DNA from: Bacteroidales bacterium
GTDB lineage: Bacteria > Bacteroidota > Bacteroidia > Bacteroidales > P3
Reading direction: 5' to 3'
NCBI GenBank assembly: GCA_017645585.1
Contig: JAGCOF010000002.1
Coordinates: forward strand, 62,001-126,000
Length of the DNA stretch: 64,000 nt
The notes below the pieces were generated by a model. The model was not told the origin of the DNA, did no database searches, and saw nothing but the letters and a program-made list of their open reading frames with translations. The position numbers were made by a program, and so were the translations under genes. This document shows positions 9,260 to 17,634 of this stretch, one piece after another. The number at the start of each line of letters is the position of its first letter. The stretch's first letter is position 1.

Positions 9260-9360
9260 ATATTATTCGCTTCTAAATCATGTATTTACAATTATTCCAT
9301 CTGCCTATTATATTCAGTTTTAGTCGTTTATTAACATTTTGTTTTCATGGTGCAAAGATA
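9260..9360 (-). promoter_or_regulatory. Promoter and truncated leader of the KilA-N gene
   Basis: TATCTTTG -7 box on the minus strand at 9353-9360, then about 90 nt closely matching the first R-M leader (shared AATAATTGTAAATACAT and ATTTAGAAGCG). The match ends at ATTTAGAAGCG and the KilA-N ATG follows 9 nt later, so the nested hairpin is absent. A short ATG-AAA micro-ORF (MKTKC, 9331-9348) sits just after the promoter. Confidence 0.7.
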
Positions 9361-9405
9361 CGGATTTTTTCCGACATAACGGAAAAATTCGCTATAATTA
9401 AACGC

Positions 9406-9927
9406 CTAACGGCTCAATTTCATTATCTTTACGGGGCGGTCGCTTCCGAGTTGGAGTTGGCTGCAGTAGTTTATTTCGCCGGTGTCGCGGAAGCCGCATT
9501 TCTCCATCACACGACCCGAGGCGGGGTTGTCGGGGAAGTAGTCGCTCCAGAGTGTCTGGAAGCCCTTTTCGCGGAAGCAGTAGTCAATCAGCCGCCGCAG
9601 CGCCTCGCTGCAAATGCCCTGGTTCCAATAGGGTCGCGCCACCCAATAGCCGACCTCGGCATCGTTCTCACCTATATTGATATTGCTCTCCCCGTGGACA
9701 AAATAGCCCATGCAACCAATGGCTTCGCCCGTCTCTTTGAGTTCGATGGCCCACATGTGGTCGCCGCTGAAGAGGGTGCGGATAATCTCCAGGCTTTCCT
9801 CGACGCTTTTGTGGGGCGGCCAGCCGGCGCGAGGCCCCACCTCGGGGTCGGAGGCGTATTTGAAGAGCGTTTCGGCGTCGCTTTCGCGCCAAGGACGCAA
9901 TAAAAGTCTATCTGTCTGTAATGTCAT
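9406..9927 (-). CDS. GNAT-family N-acetyltransferase (RimJ/RimL type)
   Basis: A 173-aa acetyltransferase of the Acetyltransf_3 type that would transfer acetyl from acetyl-CoA to an amino group; the substrate is unknown. The N-terminus TDRLLLRPWRESDAETLF and the acetyl-CoA loop region EVGYWVARPYWNQGICSEAL are typical, followed by NPASGRVMEKCGF. Its ATG overlaps the stop of the alpha/beta hydrolase gene (ATGA), so it is the last gene of a coupled operon. Confidence 0.88.
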   Translation of the reverse strand: MTLQTDRLLLRPWRESDAETLFKYASDPEVGPRAGWPPHKSVEESLEIIRTLFSGDHMWAIELKETGEAIGCMGYFVHGESNINIGENDAEVGYWVARPYWNQGICSEALRRLIDYCFREKGFQTLWSDYFPDNPASGRVMEKCGFRDTGEINYCSQLQLGSDRPVKIMKLSR

Positions 9928-10745
9928 TGGGTCAATCCTTGTACAAAAGTATCTATCAACTTATTCACCGTTTCGGGTTTGTCGGTATTGGAGTTGTGTC
10001 CGGCTCCCTTGATCCACTCCAACGGGATGCCCGATATACGATGCCAGGCTTTGTTGTAGCGAACCGTTGAGCCGGCACGGTTTTTGTCGCCACAGACAAG
10101 CAACGCAGGGCAGGGCACTTCGTATGGCAGGTCGGCTTCCATTGCCTCTGCCAATATCCGGAACCCGTGGCCGGACAGCTTTGCATAACGCTCCTGGTCA
10201 CCGTCATAAACCATCATGATGTCGTGCATGAGCCGCCGTCCGTAGTCGGTAGTGGCCACTCCCCACGTGCCATCCTTCAGCAGCCACTTCCACGGATAAT
10301 GGCGATAGACGGGCTCCATCCGCTTCAGCAGCCAAAGCTCCATGCTCGTCACATACTGCCGCTGCAGCGGAGCCGAGTCGACGGAGACAAAGCCCCGCAA
10401 CTTGTCCGGGAACAGCTGGGCATAGGCCTGTCCGACATAGCCACCCATTGACTGACCAATGATGACCGGCGCAGAAAAGCCTTCCTGCAGCAGGATTTCA
10501 TCCAGCCAGCGCGCCTTGTCCATCAGGGAGAAGGTCAGCTCGAAAGGCCACGAGGAGGCGTGTCCCGGAGCATCCCACACAAAGACAAGATACTTACCTT
10601 CGAAGTATTCGATTTGCTTGTCGAACAGCCGATGGTCGGCCGTCAACCCGGGGAGAAAGACCAGCTGGGGTTTCTCTTGCTCTGCTACTCGATTTATCCA
10701 ATAGTGGATAGGGCCGCAGGAGGTATGATAGATATGTTCGGTCAT
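9924..10745 (-). CDS. Alpha/beta-fold hydrolase
   Basis: A 273-aa cytoplasmic hydrolase with no signal peptide. The nucleophile elbow GQSMGG holds the likely catalytic Ser; FLPGLTADHRLFD carries the oxyanion region and GAGHNSNTDKPE the catalytic His. Substrate unknown (esterase or lactonase-like). Start ATG at 10743-10745 (MTEHIYHTSC); the frame stays open further upstream, but that part antiparallels the TfoX-N gene in another frame and shows no protein-like composition. The start overlaps the stop of a 22-codon ORF and the stop overlaps the acetyltransferase start. Confidence 0.87.
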   Translation of the reverse strand: MTEHIYHTSCGPIHYWINRVAEQEKPQLVFLPGLTADHRLFDKQIEYFEGKYLVFVWDAPGHASSWPFELTFSLMDKARWLDEILLQEGFSAPVIIGQSMGGYVGQAYAQLFPDKLRGFVSVDSAPLQRQYVTSMELWLLKRMEPVYRHYPWKWLLKDGTWGVATTDYGRRLMHDIMMVYDGDQERYAKLSGHGFRILAEAMEADLPYEVPCPALLVCGDKNRAGSTVRYNKAWHRISGIPLEWIKGAGHNSNTDKPETVNKLIDTFVQGLTQ

Positions 10746-10810
10746 AACATTAAATTCACCATTCCGTAAATCAGGTGACACACAGCGAACCCCGCGGCAA
10801 ACAGGCTCAT
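10742..10810 (-). CDS. 22-aa hydrophobic peptide between TfoX-N and hydrolase genes
   Basis: The reading frame MSLFAAGFAVCHLIYGMVNL (plus ML) begins at ATG 10808-10810, overlapping the TfoX-N stop as ATGA, and ends at TGA 10742-10744, overlapping the hydrolase ATG. The peptide could span the membrane once or simply keep ribosomes loaded between two genes. It exactly fills the 61-bp gap with stop/start overlaps on both sides, which argues for real translation. No family is recognised. Confidence 0.5.
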   Translation of the reverse strand: MSLFAAGFAVCHLIYGMVNLML

Positions 10811-11124
10811 TTCTTTTTCGGTTTCGGCGCGGGCAACTCGGCACAAGTGGCTCGCACCAGGGCCGCGAGGTAGTCGTGGTCGTCGACATCCTCGATGTAG
10901 AAGTAGGGCTTGGCGCCGTCGTAGGGTGGACGCATGTCCTCGCTGCGCAGCAGCTGGCGCCCCGCTTCGGTGGGCTTGAGATAAAACCCGTTGTCGCAGA
11001 TGAGGCCAAAGACCTTGCCGTCGCAGTAGACGGCGTAGTCGCCGAACATCTTGCGGGTCACTATCATGCCGGCACCGCCGCACTGGTCGGCGATGTACTG
11101 CACAAAGTCGGGATTGCTGGCCAT
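10807..11124 (-). CDS. TfoX N-terminal domain protein
   Basis: A 105-aa protein matching the TfoX/Sxy N-terminal domain: RKMFGDYAVYCDGKVFGLIC followed by FYLKP and a basic C-terminus (PAPKPKKK). Full TfoX/Sxy proteins regulate competence with CRP in Gammaproteobacteria; stand-alone N-domains are widespread with unknown function. It begins 3 nt after the flavodoxin lipoprotein gene and couples to the next ORF. Confidence 0.85.
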   Translation of the reverse strand: MASNPDFVQYIADQCGGAGMIVTRKMFGDYAVYCDGKVFGLICDNGFYLKPTEAGRQLLRSEDMRPPYDGAKPYFYIEDVDDHDYLAALVRATCAELPAPKPKKK

Positions 11125-11127
11125 TGC

Positions 11128-11958
11128 TTAACGTATCACCTTGGTGAAGACCGGCGCCTGCCCATCGACGACGGTGACGAAGACCTGCAGCTCGCCGGCG
11201 GGGGGCATGTCGGGTTTGTCTTCACGGGGCAGGTCAACGGCGGTGAAAAGGTACTCGGTACCGTTGGGGAGGCTGCGTTTGGCGACGCCTGTGGCTTGGG
11301 CATGGAGCATGGGGTAGCCGTCGACGGCGGCATCAAAGATGGCAGTCTCGTCGGGGCTCACCACATCCAGTTCGGGGAACTCCTCCAGCTTGGTGTACTC
11401 ACCTTCGAGGAATCCGTTGGCTTTGAGGAACTGGTCCACCTCGGCGGGCATGGCCTCCAGACGGGCGGCACGCACGCCATAGCCGTCGAGCACCACGGCA
11501 TAGGGCTGGGCGTTCATCAGGTCCTTGACGCTCGACTCCAAGCCGCCGCTTCCAAAGGTACAGAAGGGCACTACCGTCTTGTCGCTAAGGTCGACGCCTT
11601 CCAACCATTTGGTCACCGGCGGCGCATAGGTGCCGAACCACACAGGGTAGCCAATGAAGATGACATCGTACTGCGACAGGTCAGCCTTCACGGGGTTAAT
11701 CTCGGGCAGCACGCCGGCTTCGCGCTCCTGCAGGCTGCGGGCGATGCAGGCCTGGAAGTTGGTGTCGTAGGGGTCGACGCAGGTAATCTCCTCGATGTCG
11801 GCGGCCAGGTCGGCGGCTATCTCTTGAGCCACCAGCTGGGTGTTGCCGGTCAGCGAATAATAGAGCACCAAGGTCTTGGGCTCCTCTTTCTTGGTGCCGC
11901 AGCTGGCGGCGCACATGGCCACAACAGTCATGGCCAGCATCATTTTCGATATTTTCAT
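11128..11958 (-). CDS. Flavodoxin-like lipoprotein
   Basis: A 276-aa protein with a lipoprotein signal (AASC, Cys near residue 20), then a flavodoxin fold. The FMN phosphate loop is seen in YYSLTGNTQLVAQEIA and the 50s-loop region in FIGYPVWFGTYAPPVTKW. It probably sits on the outer face of the inner membrane or in the outer membrane and carries out a flavin-linked redox step; the partner is unknown. The last 100 residues have no recognised domain. It lies 16 nt after the thioesterase gene in the pfkA operon. Confidence 0.82.
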   Translation of the reverse strand: MKISKMMLAMTVVAMCAASCGTKKEEPKTLVLYYSLTGNTQLVAQEIAADLAADIEEITCVDPYDTNFQACIARSLQEREAGVLPEINPVKADLSQYDVIFIGYPVWFGTYAPPVTKWLEGVDLSDKTVVPFCTFGSGGLESSVKDLMNAQPYAVVLDGYGVRAARLEAMPAEVDQFLKANGFLEGEYTKLEEFPELDVVSPDETAIFDAAVDGYPMLHAQATGVAKRSLPNGTEYLFTAVDLPREDKPDMPPAGELQVFVTVVDGQAPVFTKVIR

Positions 11959-11974
11959 TGTATTACGTATTTAA

Positions 11975-12388
11975 TCATTCGTTTTTCGAGCACTCCATCA
12001 TCTTGGCGTAGAAGTCGGGGAAACGTGTCGCCAGCGACACCGGACGGCCGTTTTCCATGAAGCAGTGGGTGCTGGTGCCGGTGCAAACGACGTGTCCACC
12101 GACGGTCATCGTGTAGCTGATAACCAACTTCAAGGCCGTTGTCTCGGCCACCGAGGGCATTATCTCGATAACATCTTTGAAGGTGGAGGGTTGCCTGTAG
12201 CGACATTCCACAGCGACCACGGGCGACACCACACCCTCGGCCTCCATGCGGTCGAAACCGAAGCCCAGCTGATCCATCCAATCGACACGCGCCTCTTCCA
12301 TGAAACGGATGTAGTTTGAGTGGTGAGTGATGCCCATACGGTCACACTCGTAGTATTTCACCTCGTGGCGATAGGGTTTGATTTCCAT
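11975..12388 (-). CDS. Acyl-CoA thioesterase, YbgC/FadM (4HBT) family
   Basis: A 137-aa hotdog-fold thioesterase. The family core is clear: YYECDRMGITHHSNYIRFME, with the catalytic Asp region in RMGITHH, then RVDWMDQLG. It would hydrolyse acyl-CoA or acyl-ACP thioesters in the cytoplasm. The start at ATG 12386-12388 gives normal length; a longer frame would run into pfkA antisense-like sequence. It follows pfkA by 17 nt. Confidence 0.9.
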   Translation of the reverse strand: MEIKPYRHEVKYYECDRMGITHHSNYIRFMEEARVDWMDQLGFGFDRMEAEGVVSPVVAVECRYRQPSTFKDVIEIMPSVAETTALKLVISYTMTVGGHVVCTGTSTHCFMENGRPVSLATRFPDFYAKMMECSKNE

Positions 12389-12405
12389 AGTTTTCTCTCG
12401 TTTTT

Positions 12406-13506
12406 TTAGTCGCCGAACTCGATGCCTACGCCTTTGGCGGTATGTACGAGGCGGCTGTCGGGGGCCACCAGGTTCTGCTCGCGCACGGCCTCCTCGAGGG
12501 GGATGCCGACCACATCGGGGTGGTGATAGGCCACCATCTGGCCGAAGCGGCCTTCCATGACGAACTCCATGGCGCGCACACCGAACTCGGTGGCCAGCAC
12601 ACGGTCGAAGGCGATGGGGGTGCCGCCGCGCTGCAGGTGGCCGAGGATGGTGTAGCGGATGTCGTGCTCCACGCCCGCAGCCTTCAGGTCGGCCGCCAGC
12701 TGCTCGCCCACGCCGCCGAGCTTGATGTGCTGATAGCCCACTTCGCCCGAGACGGTGCCCGTCACCGAGCCACCCTTCGGCAGCGCTCCTTCGGCCACGA
12801 CGATGATACAGTAGCCGCGCCGCTTGTTGTAGCGCTGCTCTATCTTGGCTTTCACCTTCTGGATGTCGTAGGGTATTTCGGGTATGAGACACACATCGGC
12901 GCCGCCGGCGATGGCGCTGTGCAGCGCAATCCAACCTGCGTCGCGCCCCATCACCTCAAGAATGAAGACACGGTTGTGCGAAGCGGCGGTGGTCACCAGC
13001 TTGTCGATGGCGTCGGTGCAAATCTGCACAGCCGTCTGGAAACCAAAGGTGTAGTCGGTGAGCGACAGGTCGTTGTCGATGGTTTTGGGCACGCCGACGA
13101 TGTTCAGGCCTTTCTTGGCGAGGCCCAACGAGATGCGCTGGCTGCCGTCACCGCCGATATTGATGACAGCATCGACACCCATATACTGCAGCTTGCGCAG
13201 CATCTCGTCGCTGCGATCCACCGTGCTCCAGGTGCCGTCGTTGTTCTTGACGGGCCAGGCGAAGGGGCCGCCCTTGTTGGTGGTGCCAAGTATGGTGCCG
13301 CCCTGTATCTGAAGACCTTCCACCGTCTTCTCGGTGAGTTCAACGATCTCCGTCGGCTCGCGCAGCACGCCGTTGAACGACTCGATGCAGCCGATGACCT
13401 CCCAATCGGTGGCTTGGGCGGCACGCTTCACGATACCGCGTATCACCGCGTTGAGACCCGGGCAGTCGCCGCCGCCGGTCAAAACCATTACCCTTTTCAG
13501 TGCCAT
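12406..13506 (-). CDS. pfkA: 6-phosphofructokinase
   Basis: A 366-aa phosphofructokinase A-type enzyme, which phosphorylates fructose 6-phosphate in glycolysis. The N-terminal TGGGDCPGLNAVIRG, the GGDGS loop, VPKTIDNDL and VMGRDAGWIAL are visible. GGDGS has Gly at the position that is Asp in most PPi-dependent enzymes, which suggests ATP as donor, whereas PKTIDND carries the Lys often seen in PPi-dependent or atypical ATP enzymes. So the donor is probably ATP but not certain. It heads the operon running left to the acetyltransferase, behind a TATATTTG promoter. Confidence 0.93.
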   Translation of the reverse strand: MALKRVMVLTGGGDCPGLNAVIRGIVKRAAQATDWEVIGCIESFNGVLREPTEIVELTEKTVEGLQIQGGTILGTTNKGGPFAWPVKNNDGTWSTVDRSDEMLRKLQYMGVDAVINIGGDGSQRISLGLAKKGLNIVGVPKTIDNDLSLTDYTFGFQTAVQICTDAIDKLVTTAASHNRVFILEVMGRDAGWIALHSAIAGGADVCLIPEIPYDIQKVKAKIEQRYNKRRGYCIIVVAEGALPKGGSVTGTVSGEVGYQHIKLGGVGEQLAADLKAAGVEHDIRYTILGHLQRGGTPIAFDRVLATEFGVRAMEFVMEGRFGQMVAYHHPDVVGIPLEEAVREQNLVAPDSRLVHTAKGVGIEFGD

Positions 13507-13881
13507 AGTACAATAGTATCAATTAATTATCAAACAAATACAAAATCCCTCAAACAATTTTAAGGTCTACAAATATACACTCTTTCCATCAATCGGCAAA
13601 ATAATTTTTGCATACACCAACAAAAAACCGTACCAAGTCCGACATTTCGACGATAATTCTACAGTAGTTCTTCAACAGTTCTTCAAAAATTTTTTGAAGA
13701 ACTGTTGAAGAACTACTGAAAAAATATTGAAGAAGAGGTGGAGTCATATAGCAGCGCACCCCGTTTTATGCAGAAAAATGAAAATATTTTTCCAATGTAA
13801 GTAAATTAGTTGTATATTTGCACCCACAATCCAAGTAAGTCGGATTGGCAAAATATTTGTAAATTAATCAATTTAATTGTT
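13507..13881. promoter_or_regulatory. Divergent promoters of pfkA and the arginine decarboxylase gene, with a 57-bp palindrome
   Basis: On the minus strand TATATTTG (13570-13577) with TTTTG 19 bp upstream (13597-13601) serves pfkA. On the plus strand TATATTTG (13813-13820) serves the decarboxylase gene, leaving a 5' UTR of about 55 nt. Between them 13662-13718 is a perfect inverted repeat with 28-bp arms around one central base. Each arm is made of GTTCTTCAACA/GTTCTTCAA 11-mers. A near copy lies at 34807-34860. Confidence 0.75.
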
Positions 13882-15282
13882 ATGAAAAACAAATATTACG
13901 ACCTGATTGACCAGACTTTCGACTTCCCGCAGGACGAATTCCGGACGGAAGACGGCGAGCTCTACTTCCACGACATACCGTTGATGGAAGTCATCAAACA
14001 GTATGGCACTCCACTGAAAATCACCTATCTACCAAAGATAAGCTCCCAAATACAGCGCGCCAAACGTATGTTCAACGTGGCCATTGCCAAGACCGACTAC
14101 CGCGGCACATACAATTACTGCTACTGCACCAAGAGCAGCCACTTTTCATTCGTGCTGGAAGAGGCACTGAAGAACGACATCAACCTCGAAACATCATCCG
14201 CCTTCGACATCAATCTCATACAAGAGTTGCACGCCCAGGGACTCATCGAGAATGACAAAACCATCGTCTGCAATGGTTTTAAAAAGGAACAATACATTGA
14301 TAATATAGTAGAACTCTTTGCAGATGGATTTACTAATGTGATACCCATCTTGGACAACAAGAACGAGTTCTGCCAGCTGGATCATGCGCTCCAAGAGAGC
14401 AACGAACCGATGCTTCTGGGCATCCGCATCGCCGCCGAGGAAGAGCCCAAGTTTGATTTCTACACCTCGCGTCTGGGCATCCGCTACCACGACATTGTCA
14501 GTTTCTACGAAGAGCAAATCAAGCCGAACCCCAAGTTCCGCTTCAAGATGCTGCACTTCTTCATCAACACGGGCATCCGCGACACCGCCTACTATTGGAA
14601 CGAGCTCTCCAAGTGCGTCAACGTCTACTGCGACCTCAAGCGCGTCTGCCCCGACCTCGATAGCCTGAACATCGGCGGCGGCTTCCCGTCGAAGGTGAGC
14701 CTGGCGTCGAATTTCGACTACGAATACATGGCCGAGGAGATACTTGCCCAAATCAAGAACATCTGCACGCAACGCGGAGTGGAAGAGCCGAACATCTTCA
14801 CCGAGTTCGGATCGTTCACCGTAGGCGAAAGCGGCGCCACCTTGTATAGCATTTTGGACCAGAAGCAGCAGAACGACCGCGAGTTGTGGTACATGATTGA
14901 CTCGAGCTTCATCACCACCCTGCCCGACACATGGGGCATCAACCAGCGCTTCATCATGCTGCCCATCAACCATTGGGATTGCGAATACCAGCGCGTGTTC
15001 CTTGGTGGATTGACCTGCGACAGTGAGGACTACTACAACGCCGACAGTCACGCCAACGCCATCTTCCTGCCCAAGCTGCAGAAGGACGATCCGCTGTATA
15101 TCGGCTTCTTCCACACGGGCGCCTACCAGGAGAGCATCGGCGGCTACGGCGGCATACAGCACTGCCTCATCCCCGCCCCGAAGCATGTCATCATCGACAA
15201 GGACGAGAACGGCGAATATACCACCAAGCTCTTCGCCAAGGAGCAGAGCTACAAATCGATGCTAAAGATACTCGGATACTGA
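13882..15282 (+). CDS. Arginine decarboxylase-like PLP enzyme (alanine-racemase fold)
   Basis: A 466-aa fold-type III PLP decarboxylase of the kind annotated as biosynthetic arginine decarboxylase in Bacteroidota. It would make agmatine for polyamine synthesis. The substrate-barrel start shows YNYCYCTKSSHFSFVLEEAL, where the PLP Lys is likely the K of CTKSSHF, and LNIGGGFPSK is the phosphate-binding glycine loop; the C-terminal barrel includes FLGGLTCDSEDYY, with the conserved CDSxD. ATG at 13882 is chosen because the preceding frame covers the promoter. It is monocistronic and ends at a terminator. Confidence 0.85.
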   Translation: MKNKYYDLIDQTFDFPQDEFRTEDGELYFHDIPLMEVIKQYGTPLKITYLPKISSQIQRAKRMFNVAIAKTDYRGTYNYCYCTKSSHFSFVLEEALKNDINLETSSAFDINLIQELHAQGLIENDKTIVCNGFKKEQYIDNIVELFADGFTNVIPILDNKNEFCQLDHALQESNEPMLLGIRIAAEEEPKFDFYTSRLGIRYHDIVSFYEEQIKPNPKFRFKMLHFFINTGIRDTAYYWNELSKCVNVYCDLKRVCPDLDSLNIGGGFPSKVSLASNFDYEYMAEEILAQIKNICTQRGVEEPNIFTEFGSFTVGESGATLYSILDQKQQNDRELWYMIDSSFITTLPDTWGINQRFIMLPINHWDCEYQRVFLGGLTCDSEDYYNADSHANAIFLPKLQKDDPLYIGFFHTGAYQESIGGYGGIQHCLIPAPKHVIIDKDENGEYTTKLFAKEQSYKSMLKILGY

Positions 15283-15283
15283 A

Positions 15284-15316
15284 AAAGAAGCCCCGCAGAT
15301 TTGCGGGGCTTTTTCA
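15284..15316. terminator. Bidirectional terminator after arginine decarboxylase and C25 peptidase genes
   Basis: AAGCCCCGCA (15288-15297), loop GATT, TGCGGGGCTT (15302-15311), flanked by A and T runs. It lies between the convergent genes. Confidence 0.92.
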
Positions 15317-15318
15317 TT

Positions 15319-17634
15319 TTACTTCACAACCAATTTCCTTACAACATTGCCGCTGCCGGTATCGAGTCGGAGCAAGTAGAGGCCTGCCTGCAAGCCGTTG
15401 AGGTCGAGGGTGCAGTTATCACCTTTGACATCGACAGATTGCAGCTGTTGGCCCATCACATTGAGCAGGGTCACATGGCGCAAACCCTCGGCCTTGACCA
15501 TGCAACGGTCGTTGGCGGGGTTGGGGCTGACGGTCACCTCGGCGACCTCGGCTCCGTTGACACCCAGCGTGCTGCACTGCACCATAATGGGCTTGTAATT
15601 CTGGGCGCTGATGCTGACGAAACATTGGTCGAGGTTAGGAATGGCCTCGAAGCGCACATTCCCTTCGGTGCCGACGAAAGCGGCTGCCTGCAGGGCCAGC
15701 GAGTCGCCGGTGTTGCGCACCACAGCCACATAGGAGCCGGGGACGGCATAGACCTTCACGTCATTGCCATCCAGACGCAGGACCTGGTAGTTCATCGTAT
15801 TGGCTTTGCCCAACCAGGGCATCAGCGACGGGTCGCCCATCAGCTCGTAGATTTCCCAATAGTACTGCTTCATCGCCGCTGACGAAGAAGAACCCTGCAC
15901 GGCCATATTGCCCGTCACCACCATCTGACTGGCGGTGGTGGCCCAGAGGCTCTGCGCCTCGTTGTGGGTGTGGAACAGGCAGTCATACATACCCTTGTTG
16001 TTCGCGTTGTATTGCGGCGTCATGGTGTTGCTGATGTTGTTGCGCACACCGACACTCCAATAGAAGTCCTCATACCAATAGGTCGAGTTGGTGCCGCCGA
16101 TGTAGCCGATGGCACCGGCACGGCTGCCCTTACGCAGCAACGCCTCGCCGAAACAAGTGGTTTTTTCGAACTTGTTGCTCAAGCAGCAGTTACCAATCAT
16201 GAACGAAGGCATGCCATTGTTGGACATGATGTTCACCTGGCTCACCGTGAACGACGGGTCAGACCAGCTGTCCCAGTTGCCGTGGGCGGTATAGTTAATC
16301 CAACCGGCACCTGCATTGTAGCGGGCACGCAGGATGCTCGCCGCATTGCTGGCCTGGCTGCTGCCCGTAATGGTGATACCATTGGGAGCATAGCCGGTAT
16401 TATTCTTATAATAATATACGTTCTGGAAGCCGTTGTCGACATTGACATAGAAGCTGGCCACATAATCCATGTTGGGGTCACCGAACGTGTAACCGTTGTC
16501 ACCGGAATAGCCGCCGTCGACACCAGCAACGAGGATGCCGGTGGCCAGGTAATCGTCGTTGTCGAACTCATAGCGCTCATAGTAGATGGTCTTGTCGATA
16601 ATGCCACGCAAGGTGTTGGTGTCGGTGGCGGAGAAACGGCCCCAATAGCAGTCAGGGATAATGTCACCATCGGTCCACGTAGCATAGTAGAGGTCGGTAA
16701 TATGGTCATTGTCAGGGCCGGACCAACCGCTATTGGAGAGACGGCTGTTGTGGGCCTTCATCTGCGCCACATCGCCGATCAACAGCAGATAGGTGGGAGC
16801 CGGGGCCTCTTCGGTGGCGTCGGTGTAGTAGTTCTTAATCTGATTGGCGATAGAGGAGGCAGAGGTGCCGCTCTCTGTGTAGATTACATCGACCATCATG
16901 CCCTGGGTGCGCTTCCAATTGGCAAACTCGGTGATGGCATGACACTGCAGGGCGCGACCGGCGACGATAAGCATACGCACAGGAGCCTCGGTGCGCACCT
17001 CCTTGGGGGTGGCAAAGAGTTTATTGAAGGTGTTGCCCAACGAGAAGGCCGAAGTGTGGTAACGGCTGTAGACCTCCATCGTGCGCTCCACGTCGGCACC
17101 CACATAACGCACCGTAATATCAGCGCTGCGGCAGACAATCATCTTGCCGCTGACGGGGTTGACCGTGACGGGCGAGAAAGTGAGCAACGCATAGTTGCGG
17201 TCACGGCCGGTGCCGAGCATCTCGATTGAAGCCAACGGCCGACCATAGTAGGCGTCGGTGCTGTAAAGGAGCGTGTCCATCTGGAACTCAGGCTTGCTGC
17301 GGTCACTCTTGCTCTGCGACGGCTGGCGGGGCATCACAATACCCGCGGGAAGGTCGACTTGGTCGTAGACAGCGTTCTCCACCACCACTTCCATTCCATC
17401 GCAGAAAGGCACCGTCAGCATGGTGTTGAGCATCGGCAAAGCCGGCTTTCCCACCTCGCCACCAACAAGATAGCCATCGATGGTAAGGTTGATGTAGTCG
17501 CTTACCTTCACTCCTACCTCGGGGGTAACATACTGAACCTTGAGTTCATCAAAATTGTCTACCAGCAATTGCTGCGCCGACAACGGAGCGGCCATAAGCA
17601 GCAAAGCGTAAAGATTGATAATCAGTTTTTTCAT
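15319..17634 (-). CDS. Gingipain-like C25 cysteine peptidase with T9SS sorting domain
   Basis: A 771-aa secreted protease. Signal peptide 1-20 (LLLMAAPLSA). A propeptide-like region precedes the catalytic domain, which has His451 in NYTAHGNW and the Cys in IGNCCLSNK (C483 or C484), the expected C25 dyad order. The C-terminus (VSPNPANDRC ... GLYLLRLD ... RKLVVK) is a type IX secretion sorting domain, so the protein should be exported through T9SS. Its ATG overlaps the stop of the rluA-type gene (ATGA), tying it to the ftsH-cdsA operon. That is an unusual place for a virulence-type peptidase. Confidence 0.9.
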   Translation of the reverse strand: MKKLIINLYALLLMAAPLSAQQLLVDNFDELKVQYVTPEVGVKVSDYINLTIDGYLVGGEVGKPALPMLNTMLTVPFCDGMEVVVENAVYDQVDLPAGIVMPRQPSQSKSDRSKPEFQMDTLLYSTDAYYGRPLASIEMLGTGRDRNYALLTFSPVTVNPVSGKMIVCRSADITVRYVGADVERTMEVYSRYHTSAFSLGNTFNKLFATPKEVRTEAPVRMLIVAGRALQCHAITEFANWKRTQGMMVDVIYTESGTSASSIANQIKNYYTDATEEAPAPTYLLLIGDVAQMKAHNSRLSNSGWSGPDNDHITDLYYATWTDGDIIPDCYWGRFSATDTNTLRGIIDKTIYYERYEFDNDDYLATGILVAGVDGGYSGDNGYTFGDPNMDYVASFYVNVDNGFQNVYYYKNNTGYAPNGITITGSSQASNAASILRARYNAGAGWINYTAHGNWDSWSDPSFTVSQVNIMSNNGMPSFMIGNCCLSNKFEKTTCFGEALLRKGSRAGAIGYIGGTNSTYWYEDFYWSVGVRNNISNTMTPQYNANNKGMYDCLFHTHNEAQSLWATTASQMVVTGNMAVQGSSSSAAMKQYYWEIYELMGDPSLMPWLGKANTMNYQVLRLDGNDVKVYAVPGSYVAVVRNTGDSLALQAAAFVGTEGNVRFEAIPNLDQCFVSISAQNYKPIMVQCSTLGVNGAEVAEVTVSPNPANDRCMVKAEGLRHVTLLNVMGQQLQSVDVKGDNCTLDLNGLQAGLYLLRLDTGSGNVVRKLVVK

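Noticed and set aside
10746..11009. N-terminal extension of the alpha/beta hydrolase
   Set aside because: It overlaps the TfoX-N gene in another frame and is Ser/Thr/Arg/Cys-rich without structure; ATG 10745 fits the coupled junction.
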